Source: CAWIXB01 sp963839955
GTDB taxonomy: Bacteria; Actinomycetota; Actinomycetes; JACCUZ01
Length of the DNA: 64,000 nucleotides
Direction of reading: 5' to 3'
Assembly (NCBI GenBank): GCA_963839955.1
Contig: CAWIXB010000001.1
Span: 434,001 to 498,000, forward strand
In this document: positions 1-6,434 of the stretch, piece by piece
Position numbering within the stretch: the stretch's first letter is position 1
Layout: each line of letters begins with the position of its first letter
The notes under the pieces: generated by a model
What the model was told of the DNA's origin: nothing
What the model saw: only the letters and a program-made list of their open reading frames with translations
The model's database searches: none
Position numbers and translations under genes: made by a program

Positions 1-2
1 CG

Positions 3-101
3 TCCGGTCCACCGCACGCAACACCGGTTCCGGTCTCCGGCACGTCGTCGACGGTCACCGTTGCCCCCGGCACTGCAGCGATCGTCACCCTCACGCGCTA
101 G
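3..101 (+). CDS. C-terminal end of a probable secreted protein (partial)
   Basis: The window opens inside a gene whose last 32 codons are visible before a TAG stop at 99-101. The tail is rich in Ser, Thr, Val and Pro and ends in a pattern (TVTVAPGTAAIVTLTR) typical of the last beta strand of an Ig-like or all-beta C-terminal domain in secreted glycoside hydrolases and their relatives. The frame was chosen because it is the only one giving this beta-strand-like composition. The start lies outside the window, so the enzyme class cannot be read. The product type is inference from the tail alone. Confidence 0.45.
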   Translation, partial: SGPPHATPVPVSGTSSTVTVAPGTAAIVTLTR

Positions 102-146
102 TCGCGGCATAGGCTGGGCGCCCCCGGTGACGCGAGGAGACATCCG

Positions 147-530
147 ATGGCGGTGCAGCTCAACCACACGATCATCAAGTCGCGCGACAAGTCGGTGTCC
201 GCAGCGTTCCTGGTCGAGATGCTCGATCTCGAGCCGCCGACGACGTACGGCCCCTTCCTGGTCGTGCAGGTCGCCAACGACGTGTCGCTCGACTTCATGG
301 ACATCGATGGAGACGTCTACCCCGAGCACTACGCCTTCCTGGTCACCGAGGCAGAGTTCGACGAGATCTTCGGACGCATCCGCGATCGCGGCCTCGATCA
401 CTGGGCCGACCCGGGGCGGCGCAGACCGGGGGAGTACAACACCGAGGACGGCGGCCGCGGCGTCTACTGGGAGGACCCGAGCGGTCACTTCCTCGAGATC
501 ATCACTCGCCCCTACGGGAGCGGTGGCTAA
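147..530 (+). CDS. VOC (glyoxalase/bleomycin-resistance fold) family protein
   Basis: A 127-residue protein of the vicinal oxygen chelate superfamily, metal-dependent small enzymes or binding proteins built from paired beta-alpha-beta-beta-beta units. His7 near the start, His61 and Glu117 in the C-terminal FLEII segment match the usual metal ligand set, and the W-E-D-P-S-G-H-F-L-E signature near residues 108-117 is typical. A GAGGAG ribosome binding site lies 8 nt before the ATG and a TAGGCT -10-like box lies at 112-117, supporting this start. Nothing in the neighbourhood tells the substrate; isomerase, dioxygenase or resistance roles are all possible. Confidence 0.85.
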   Translation: MAVQLNHTIIKSRDKSVSAAFLVEMLDLEPPTTYGPFLVVQVANDVSLDFMDIDGDVYPEHYAFLVTEAEFDEIFGRIRDRGLDHWADPGRRRPGEYNTEDGGRGVYWEDPSGHFLEIITRPYGSGG

Positions 531-665
531 GCATTCGTTCCGCGACCCGCTGCGTGCGCGCCGCCAGGTGAACGGACGATGAACGACAGATGGCTATCTC
601 TCGGTCACGCCGACTTCCGTGGTCAACCCGTTCACCGGGTGCGCAAGAGATGCAATCGTCGCCCC

Positions 666-914
666 ATGAGCGAAACGTTGACCGACCGACCCACGCCGAT
701 CACGATTCAGCGTGACGACGAGGCCTTCGACGATCTTGTCGCATCGGTGCGGCCCCGCCTCGAGAAGATCGACGAGCGGGAAGTGAGCGAGCTCGTGCAG
801 CTCGCGTTGACCGAGCTGGGTCCGGTCCGGGTGACAGCGTTCCTGCCGGTGCTCGTGGAGCGGAGCATCCTCGAGCGCGTCGAGCACTCAGGTCGCCGGC
901 GGCGGAGGCGCTGA
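666..914 (+). CDS. Small three-helix-bundle dimerization-type protein
   Basis: An 82-residue acidic protein with predicted helices around residues 15-35, 38-55 and 58-78 (motifs LVASVRPRL, VSELVQLALTEL, FLPVLVERSI). This pattern resembles the actinobacterial 'three-helix bundle dimerization' family, short proteins of unknown cellular role that often sit alone. The reading frame is open further upstream to 579, but the ATG at 666 gives the length usual for such proteins and follows a stretch without coding character. The last 27 nt overlap the 3' end of the opposite-strand gene that ends at 888. The family call is from memory of the helix pattern, so moderate. Confidence 0.6.
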   Translation: MSETLTDRPTPITIQRDDEAFDDLVASVRPRLEKIDEREVSELVQLALTELGPVRVTAFLPVLVERSILERVEHSGRRRRRR

Positions 915-1268
915 GTCGGACGAGCGCTCGCCGGCTCTGGGGCGGATGACACGCGCGGCCCTCCTGGATCGCATGACCTGCTCGCAGCGCCGGCAGTCGG
1001 CCGGCGCGGCACCGGTGAAGGCCTCGGCCAGGAAGACGAACCAGCCGGTCAGCGGCGCGCCGCACAGTGCCTGCCGCGTGGTCACCTCCGGGTCGTGGGT
1101 CGAGAGGACCCCGTGACGGACCCCGACGGGTAGCCACGAGCCGCCGGCCCGTCGGCCGCTGGCGGGCTGGGGCCGCCGCTCACGGGCGGCGACGACGACA
1201 TCGGACGCCAAGACACCTCTCGGGCTCGATTCGTTGGGGGGCTCGGTAGCGGGCAGGAAAGTGGTCAT
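888..1268 (-). CDS. Hypothetical small protein with His/Cys zinc-binding-like motif
   Basis: A 126-residue protein I cannot assign to a named family. The first 43 residues are low-complexity and charged. Residues 45-100 look structured: H52, C69 and a C92-x2-C95 pair are spaced like a small zinc site, with an aromatic GWFVFLAEAFTG segment between. The C-terminus is Arg/Pro rich. ATG at 1268 was chosen because GGAGG occurs 12 nt upstream; the frame stays open upstream of it without coding signs. The gene is divergent from the sigma factor at 1426 with 157 nt between, and its end overlaps the tail of the three-helix protein gene. Confidence 0.55.
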   Translation of the reverse strand: MTTFLPATEPPNESSPRGVLASDVVVAARERRPQPASGRRAGGSWLPVGVRHGVLSTHDPEVTTRQALCGAPLTGWFVFLAEAFTGAAPADCRRCEQVMRSRRAARVIRPRAGERSSDSAPPPPAT

Positions 1269-1425
1269 ACAAGGACAACGCCTCCAGCTGCCTGCCATGA
1301 CGCACGGTTTCGGCCGGATTCCGCCGCCGGGAGGTATGACCGCTGTGAATCGGGGGCATGTCGGGTGCCGGGCAGTGTGGCCAGGTCCGACGTGCGAACG
1401 ACAGATCGCGGGTGGGGACAGCGAC

Positions 1426-2622
1426 ATGACCGACGTGCAGAGCAACGAGCAGGACGTCAGGGCGGCAACGGGCGCCGGGCTGGTGGCCATGCTCCGGCCG
1501 TTGCGGGCCTTCGTGGCCGGGCGCCTCGACGACCCCCACGAGGTCGACGACGTCGTGCAGGAGACGATCGCCCGGGTGCTGGCGCGCCAGCTCGATCTCG
1601 ACGAGGACGCTCTGACGGCGTACGCGTTCGTCGTGGCGCGCAACCTCATCGCCTCGCATCACCGCTCACGGACCAGGACGCGCCGCCATGCCCATCTGCT
1701 GGTGGACCTGCGCGAGCCGGACCGGCCCGAGGAGCTCGCGCTCGCTACGGAGGAGCGCGGCGCGCTGGTGTCAGCCTTGTCGGAGCTGCCCGAACCGCAG
1801 CGGGAGCGCCTCCTTGTCCAGGCGGGCCTCGGCGACGAGGTGGAGGCGCAGCGGGCGACGCACTCGTCCGGGGCGGCGGCGGCTCAGCTGGCGCGCGCGC
1901 GGGCTCGCGTCCGGGTCGACTACCTGATCGCGCTCTCCCGCGCGGACCTCCCGACGAGTCGGTGCCGTCCGGTGCTGCTCTCGCTGTCCGCGGCGGACCG
2001 GCGCCGTCAGTCCGCGTTGCGCGCCGGCCGCCACCTCGTCCATTGCGACGTGTGCGCGAGGCTGGCCCCCGCGCTGCTGCACCGCGACCGGAGCAGGGCT
2101 GGGCTGATGGCTTGGCTCCCGTTCGTCGGTCTGCTCGGCTGGCTCAAGGTCACGTCGTGGAGTCGCCCGGCCCAGCTGGCGGCGGCGACCGGTACGGCAA
2201 CGGCGGTCGGGGTCGGTGCGTTCATGTACGCCGACCAGCCCGCGCCGCCGCCCCCACCTCGCGCGGCCAGCACTCTGGAGACCGCGCGCGGGCCACTGCT
2301 CCCGATGCGCGAGGACATGTCGGCGGTCGCCGGTGAGGCTGTCGTCGCCGACCACGCCCTCGTGCTGACGGTCCCGGCAGACGAAGGGTTCTGGGTCGGC
2401 CGACGCGGTGCGCGCGTCTGGGTGCAGATGTCGCAGCGCGGCGAGTCGTCGCCCACGCTGCGATCCGGGAAACGTGTCTCCTTCCGCGGGACCGTGGTGC
2501 GCCACGACCCTGGCTTCGCCCGTCGCGTCGGTGTGACGGCTGGCGAAGGCGCCGCCGAGCTTACGGCGCAGCGCTTCCACATCACGGTGCCCGCGCGGCG
2601 GGTCGAGCTCACCCCGCGCTAA
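1426..2622 (+). CDS. ECF-type sigma factor fused to ZAS anti-sigma-like domain and membrane anchor
   Basis: A 398-residue protein with RNA polymerase sigma regions at the N-terminus: region 2 at about residues 20-90 (DDPHEVDDVVQETIARV, then a basic helix) and region 4 at about 113-168 (LSELPEPQRERLL and a helix-turn-helix). It continues with a zinc-binding anti-sigma signature H203-x3-C207-x2-C210, hydrophobic stretches at about 226-240 and 250-268, a proline hinge, and an extracytoplasmic domain of about 115 residues. So one chain holds a sigma factor, the domain class that normally inhibits one, and a membrane tether. Starts upstream exist, but the GGTGGGGA ribosome binding site favours ATG 1426. 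The regulon and signal are unknown. Its stop overlaps by 4 nt the stop of the convergent acVLRF1 gene. Confidence 0.82.
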   Translation: MTDVQSNEQDVRAATGAGLVAMLRPLRAFVAGRLDDPHEVDDVVQETIARVLARQLDLDEDALTAYAFVVARNLIASHHRSRTRTRRHAHLLVDLREPDRPEELALATEERGALVSALSELPEPQRERLLVQAGLGDEVEAQRATHSSGAAAAQLARARARVRVDYLIALSRADLPTSRCRPVLLSLSAADRRRQSALRAGRHLVHCDVCARLAPALLHRDRSRAGLMAWLPFVGLLGWLKVTSWSRPAQLAAATGTATAVGVGAFMYADQPAPPPPPRAASTLETARGPLLPMREDMSAVAGEAVVADHALVLTVPADEGFWVGRRGARVWVQMSQRGESSPTLRSGKRVSFRGTVVRHDPGFARRVGVTAGEGAAELTAQRFHITVPARRVELTPR

Positions 2623-3287
2623 CGGACTGCGCGGTCGGTGTCCTCGACGCGGATGCGCACCGCGCGGAACTGCTGCGGGGTCGCCTCGAGGATGCGCAAC
2701 CGTGGGTCGGGCACCTGGAGGTGCGGCTCGACCACCAACGGAACGAGAGCACGCAACCGTGCGTCGGACAGCACCTGCTCGACGGCGCCGCGGTCCCCGC
2801 CGGTGACGACGGCGTCGAGGTTGCTCGCTGCGGGCACCAAGATGCGTACGGCGACGTCGACCGCGGCCGACATGGCAACGCGCGCCTGACCTTCGCGCCG
2901 CCGCGCGAAACGCTGCTGCGACCAGCCGCCGGCCGCACTGCGCCCCTGCACCTGACGCGAGCCGACCTTCGACGACACGAGCCGCGTCCCGTCGAACACG
3001 CCCGCCGCGTGGCCGCCAAGGCGAACGAGCAGCACGCCGACCCGTCGTTCGGCGACTGCATGTGCGACCAGCCCGCCGTACGCCGCCTCCGGTGCGGGTG
3101 GCAACGGCGGAAACGGAACGTGGCACTCGGCGGCGGAGCCGTCCGGTGCGCGCAGCACGATGAGGTGCAGATCGACCTCGCAGGTCACGCCACCGTGGTT
3201 GTCGGCGAAGCCCGCCAGCCAGCGCTCGAGACGCTCCGGCGCGACGGTGAGCCATCGCCCGCCGCCGCGCGCGGGCCGCGAGGTCAT
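2619..3287 (-). CDS. acVLRF1-type peptidyl-tRNA hydrolase (Vms1-like release factor)
   Basis: A 222-residue protein matching the actinobacterial VLRF1 family, relatives of the eRF1-like domain of yeast Vms1 that can cut nascent chains from tRNA on stalled large ribosomal subunits. The key catalytic loop equivalent to the GGQ motif is seen at residues 120-135 (GGWSQQRFARRREGQ), preceded by a beta-rich region around 80-105 (GVLLVRLGGHAAGVFDG). Length is normal for the family. It is a single gene, convergent with the sigma factor and divergent from the IclR regulator. Role in ribosome-associated quality control is known for the family; here it is inferred from the motif. Confidence 0.82.
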   Translation of the reverse strand: MTSRPARGGGRWLTVAPERLERWLAGFADNHGGVTCEVDLHLIVLRAPDGSAAECHVPFPPLPPAPEAAYGGLVAHAVAERRVGVLLVRLGGHAAGVFDGTRLVSSKVGSRQVQGRSAAGGWSQQRFARRREGQARVAMSAAVDVAVRILVPAASNLDAVVTGGDRGAVEQVLSDARLRALVPLVVEPHLQVPDPRLRILEATPQQFRAVRIRVEDTDRAVR

Positions 3288-3355
3288 GACCGCGACGCTA
3301 CCGGCCGCGACACGGGCGGTGCGGCTCCTCCGCCCCGGCGCATTACTGTCTCGTC

Positions 3356-4168
3356 ATGGGCAACAGACCCGAGAGCGCGCAGGCGGGTGTCCAGTCGGTC
3401 GACCGGGCGCTGCGGATCCTCGGCATGCTGGCGCAGCACGAGGCTCTCGGGGTGACCGAGGTCGCCAGCTCGCTCGGCGTGCACAAGTCGACGGCGTTCC
3501 GGCTGATGGCGACGCTCGAGAGCCACGACCTCGTCGAGCAGCGGTCCGACCGCGGCAAGTACCGCCTCTCCGGGGGCGTACGTCGACTTGCCGGAGCCAC
3601 CGCGGTGCGGCTCGACCTCGTGGAGGAGAGCCGGCCGGTGACGCGCGCCCTCGCCGCGAAGGTCGGCGAGACCGTGACTGTCATGGTGCGTGCCGGTCAC
3701 GAGGCGCTCTACGTCGACCAGGTGTCGGGCCAGGCCGGCAAGCAGCGACGCAGCTGGGTGGGTCAGCGCATCCCGCTGCACGCAACCTCTAACGGCAAGG
3801 TGTTGCTCGCCCATGCGCCGGGACCCTTCGTCGACGAGGTCCTCGCGCGGGGGCTCGCACCGATCACGCCTGCCACCGTGACCGAGGCCCACAAGCTGCG
3901 TGCCGAGCTGGAGCGGGTCCGCGACCAGGGCTACGCCGTGGCGGTCGACGAGCTCGAGAGGGGACTGACGGCGATCGCCGCCCCGGTGCGCGTCGTGGAC
4001 GGATCGGTGGCCGCGTCGGTGAGCGTGTCGGGTCCCTCGCGCCGGGTGCCGGCGAGCGGGCTCGGTGAGGTGGGCGATCGAGTGCGCACAGCGGCTGCCG
4101 ACATCTCGGCGCGCCTGGGGTGGCACGGCGTCGTACTCGCCACGACCCCTGGTCTGGGCGAAGCCTGA
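3356..4168 (+). CDS. IclR family transcriptional regulator
   Basis: A 270-residue cytoplasmic DNA-binding regulator. Residues about 13-70 form the winged helix-turn-helix (VQSVDRALRILGML, then VTEVASSLGVHKSTAFRLMATLESHDLV), followed by the IclR effector domain from about 80 to 255 with the usual GQRIPLHATSNGKVLLA segment. IclR proteins respond to small aromatic or central metabolites; the ligand is not deducible here because no catabolic genes adjoin. A TACTGT -10-like box at 3344-3349 lies 6 nt before the ATG, so the transcript is probably leaderless. The adjacent Rrf2 gene starts 22 nt downstream, so the two may be co-transcribed. Confidence 0.92.
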   Translation: MGNRPESAQAGVQSVDRALRILGMLAQHEALGVTEVASSLGVHKSTAFRLMATLESHDLVEQRSDRGKYRLSGGVRRLAGATAVRLDLVEESRPVTRALAAKVGETVTVMVRAGHEALYVDQVSGQAGKQRRSWVGQRIPLHATSNGKVLLAHAPGPFVDEVLARGLAPITPATVTEAHKLRAELERVRDQGYAVAVDELERGLTAIAAPVRVVDGSVAASVSVSGPSRRVPASGLGEVGDRVRTAAADISARLGWHGVVLATTPGLGEA

Positions 4169-4190
4169 CGGCTACTGCGAGAGTGTGCGC

Positions 4191-4649
4191 ATGCGCATCT
4201 CCGCCCGGGTCGACTACGCCGTCAGGGCGCTCGTGCAGCTCGCCGACGACGGGTCGGCGGCGCCCGTCAAGGCCGAGGCGCTGGCGACGGCGCAGGACAT
4301 CCCGCTGAAGTTCCTGCTCGAGATCCTGCGCCAGCTCAAGCAGAAGAGGCTGCTGGTGAGCCGTCGCGGTCCCGACGGCGGCTACGTCCTGGCGCGGCCG
4401 GCGAGCGAGATCAACATCGCTGACGTGATCCGGGCGGTGGAGGGACCGCTCGCCACCGTGCGCGATGTGAGCCCCGCCGACCTCGCCTACGAGGGACCCG
4501 CCGAGAGCCTGCGCACGGTGTGGGTGGCGGTTCGCGGCAGCCTGCGGCAGATCCTCGAGACGGTCACCCTAGAGGACGTACGTCGCGACCGGTTGCCGCG
4601 CCACGTGTCGGCGATGGCCTCCCGCCACGGCGTGGAGGAACGGCCGTGA
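4191..4649 (+). CDS. Rrf2 family transcriptional regulator lacking Fe-S cysteines
   Basis: A 152-residue Rrf2-type winged helix regulator, opening with the classical MRISARVDYAVRAL start and containing the LKFLLEILRQLKQKRLLVSRRGPDGGY recognition region in two parts around residues 43-68. Well studied members (IscR, NsrR, RsrR) bind an iron-sulfur cluster through three Cys in the region after residue 90. None is present here, so this protein is not expected to be an Fe-S sensor. In actinobacteria cysteine-free homologues often sit near sulfur assimilation genes, but none is adjacent here. The start is fixed by family homology; an upstream in-frame extension overlaps the IclR gene and is rejected. 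Confidence 0.9.
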   Translation: MRISARVDYAVRALVQLADDGSAAPVKAEALATAQDIPLKFLLEILRQLKQKRLLVSRRGPDGGYVLARPASEINIADVIRAVEGPLATVRDVSPADLAYEGPAESLRTVWVAVRGSLRQILETVTLEDVRRDRLPRHVSAMASRHGVEERP

Positions 4650-4727
4650 CGCGCGATGCGCCAGGAGCGCTAGGCGCCGTGCTTGCCGCTGTCCGGGGTG
4701 GCGATCCCGCCGGCCAAGAACTTGTGC

Positions 4728-5123
4728 ATGATCGAGTGCATGGACGACGGGATGAGCCGCAACAAGGAGGCCGTGCGCCGGTGGGTTGCTGAGGTCATCA
4801 ACGGAGGCGACCTCGACCTGGCTGACGATCTGTTCTCCTCCGAGATGGCCGAGGACGCGAAGCGATGGGTGGCCCCGTTTCGTGTGTCTTTTCCCGACGT
4901 TGACATGCGCGTCGTTGATCTCGTCGCCGAGGGTGAGACGGTTGTTGGCCGGTTCCTCTGCTCCGGAACGCACACCGGATCCTGGTTGGGGCAAGCGCCC
5001 ACCGGCAGGCGGTTCGAGGACGTCGACGAGGTGTACGTCTTCAAGTTCCGCGACGGCAAGATCGTCGAACAGTGGGGCCTTGAAGACACGAAGAAACGAC
5101 TGGAGCAACTCGGTCTCGACTAG
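4728..5123 (+). CDS. SnoaL-like ester cyclase family protein
   Basis: A protein of about 131 residues with the SnoaL/polyketide-cyclase fold (cone-shaped alpha plus beta barrel). Diagnostic segments are NKEAVRRWVAEVINGGDLD near the start, the FPDVDMRVVDLVAEGETVVGRF core and DVDEVYVFKFRDGKIVEQW near the end. Many such proteins are annotated 'ester cyclase', but the fold covers cyclases, isomerases and binding proteins, so activity is open. In-frame ATGs occur at 4728, 4740 and 4752 without a clear ribosome binding site; homologues usually begin near the third, so the true start may be 24 nt later. Confidence 0.8.
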   Translation: MIECMDDGMSRNKEAVRRWVAEVINGGDLDLADDLFSSEMAEDAKRWVAPFRVSFPDVDMRVVDLVAEGETVVGRFLCSGTHTGSWLGQAPTGRRFEDVDEVYVFKFRDGKIVEQWGLEDTKKRLEQLGLD

Positions 5124-5212
5124 CCGTGCCTCGGGGCGAACACGTGATCACCGCGACGCCGACCAGCAGATCGGTGCACCCGTTGCGTCCTACCTCTCCG
5201 GCCTGAACCGTG

Positions 5213-5569
5213 CTACAGCTCGACGGTGTTGATGCCCGGGGTCTGGTCGGCTCGGGTGAACTCGACGAACTCCGTGTCGTCGTCGATGCGGGCGTTGTGG
5301 CCGGGCCTGATGTAGTAGGCCTGGCCGCCCGTGAGGACCTCTGTCTCGCCGTCGGTGTAGCGCATGGTCACTTTGCCCTGGAGGCAGTAGCCCCAGTGCG
5401 GCTCCTGGCAGGCGCCGTCGGGGAGGTCGGCGAACCATTCGGTCGTGTCGAGCCCGGCGTTCCACCGCTCGAGGGCGATCGTCATCCCGCCGGCCTCGGC
5501 TCGATGCTGCTGGCCGGCCCCGTCGATGTCGACGGCGAGCTCGGTGTTGTCGCGGGTGAAGGTTCCCAT
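5213..5569 (-). CDS. Cupin domain-containing protein
   Basis: A 118-residue single-domain cupin (small beta-barrel). The first motif is seen around residues 56-80 (EPHWGYCLQGKVTMRYTDGETEVLTGG) and the second around 85-105 (YYIRPGHNARIDDDTEFVEF), with His58 and His91 as candidate metal ligands. A GGGAGGG ribosome binding site 6 nt before the ATG fixes the start. The gene is transcribed divergently from a metal-sensing MerR regulator, and the 123-nt gap holds that regulator's operator, so joint regulation is likely. The ligand or reaction cannot be told from sequence. Confidence 0.83.
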   Translation of the reverse strand: MGTFTRDNTELAVDIDGAGQQHRAEAGGMTIALERWNAGLDTTEWFADLPDGACQEPHWGYCLQGKVTMRYTDGETEVLTGGQAYYIRPGHNARIDDDTEFVEFTRADQTPGINTVEL

Positions 5570-5653
5570 GGCGTCCCTCCCGGGTCTGGAGACCGGCGTT
5601 TTCCGGTCGTGACTAGGAAGGTAGAAGTTGAACTCGGGTGCAATGTCAAGACC

Positions 5654-5685
5654 CTTGACCTTGCACGCGGGTTCAAGGTCTACCG
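5654..5685 (+). promoter_or_regulatory. MerR-type promoter with overlapping dyad operator
   Basis: A perfect 7-bp inverted repeat GACCTTG / CAAGGTC (5657-5663 and 5674-5680, 10-nt spacer) lies between a -35 like TTGACC (5655-5660) and a -10 like CTACCG (5680-5685). The 19-nt gap between them is longer than the normal 17 and is the hallmark of promoters that MerR regulators untwist. A second dyad, GTCAAG / CTTGAC, sits at 5645-5659 and may serve the divergent cupin gene. The -10 box ends 7 nt before the GTG start, suggesting a leaderless regulator mRNA. Seen directly; function inferred from the family. Confidence 0.7.
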
Positions 5686-5692
5686 TGTGTGG

Positions 5693-6136
5693 GTGCGGAT
5701 CTCTCAGCTCGCCGAAACCGCGGGGGTCCCGACCTCGACGGTGCGGTACTACGAGCGGGTCGGGCTCATGGCCGTTCCGGCTCGAACGGCATCTGGCTAC
5801 CGCGACTATGCCGACGAAGCGGCCGCCCGGCTGCGGTTCATCACTCGAGCCCGCCGAATGGGGCTGAGCTGCGAGCAGATCACGGCGCTGATCCCGGTCT
5901 GGGCCGGCACGAACTGCGGCGCCGCGCACGAGCGGGTCGGCCGGCTGGTGGATCAGAAGCAGGCGGAGATCGCCGAACGGATCGCCGAGCTCGAGCAGTT
6001 CTCGGCCCAGCTGGACGCGGTCCGCACGTCGCTTGACGCCGAGCCCCCGTTGGCGACGTGCCGCAACGACCTCACTTGCTGCGTCCCGGAGTCACCGGGG
6101 AGGCCGGTTGCCATCGAGCTCGTGCCCCGACGCTGA
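5693..6136 (+). CDS. MerR family regulator, probable metal sensor
   Basis: A 147-residue MerR protein with the winged helix at residues 1-70 (RISQLAETAGVPTSTVRYYERVGL), a long dimerization helix at about 82-115 and a Cys-rich C-terminus. C75, H79, C123 and the C129-C130 pair occupy places like the metal ligands of ZntR/CueR/MerR, where one sensor Cys begins the dimer helix and others sit in the C-terminal loop. The metal cannot be read from this. GTG 5693 matches the family N-terminus; GTG 5687 is an alternative. The overlapping operator indicates autoregulation and probable control of the divergent cupin gene. Confidence 0.88.
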   Translation: MRISQLAETAGVPTSTVRYYERVGLMAVPARTASGYRDYADEAAARLRFITRARRMGLSCEQITALIPVWAGTNCGAAHERVGRLVDQKQAEIAERIAELEQFSAQLDAVRTSLDAEPPLATCRNDLTCCVPESPGRPVAIELVPRR

Positions 6137-6434
6137 CAAAGAGACCTGATCAGGTCGCTCGCTGTTTCGCCTGCTGTTGGGGGCGCGCGTCCACTCATCC
6201 ACGCGGACTGACGTCGTGGCCTGAGTAGACGTTTCCGCGGAAACGCGTTCTTCCGCATGCCGGAAAACTTGAGGATGCGGCCAGTTACCACGAGGTGGAC
6301 CCCCTCGCCGAGGCTTCCTTCTACTCCGACAAGGGAACAGTGATCAGGGCCCGCGTTGACGGGCTCCGACGCCTCGCTGCGCGGCTGTCTCACGAACAGC
6401 TAGGCATCGCACCATCGAGTGAAGGAGCCTGACC
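6137..6434 (+). other. Intergenic region with two palindromes and an orphan open frame
   Basis: This 298-nt gap holds a perfect 14-bp palindrome GACCTGATCAGGTC at 6143-6156 and a perfect 16-bp palindrome CGTTTCCGCGGAAACG at 6230-6245 that recurs in near-identical form at 40825-40844. From 6229 to the TGA at 6430-6432 one frame is open without a good start codon and encodes a protein-like stretch (for example SFYSDKGTVIRARVDGLRRL); it could be a gene remnant. The AAGGAG ribosome binding site of the next gene is at 6422-6427. No strong promoter was recognised. Confidence 0.5.

Noticed and set aside
1771..3255. A 494-codon minus-strand frame over the sigma factor and acVLRF1
   Set aside because: It is Arg-rich and is out of frame with the conserved acVLRF1 frame on the same strand.
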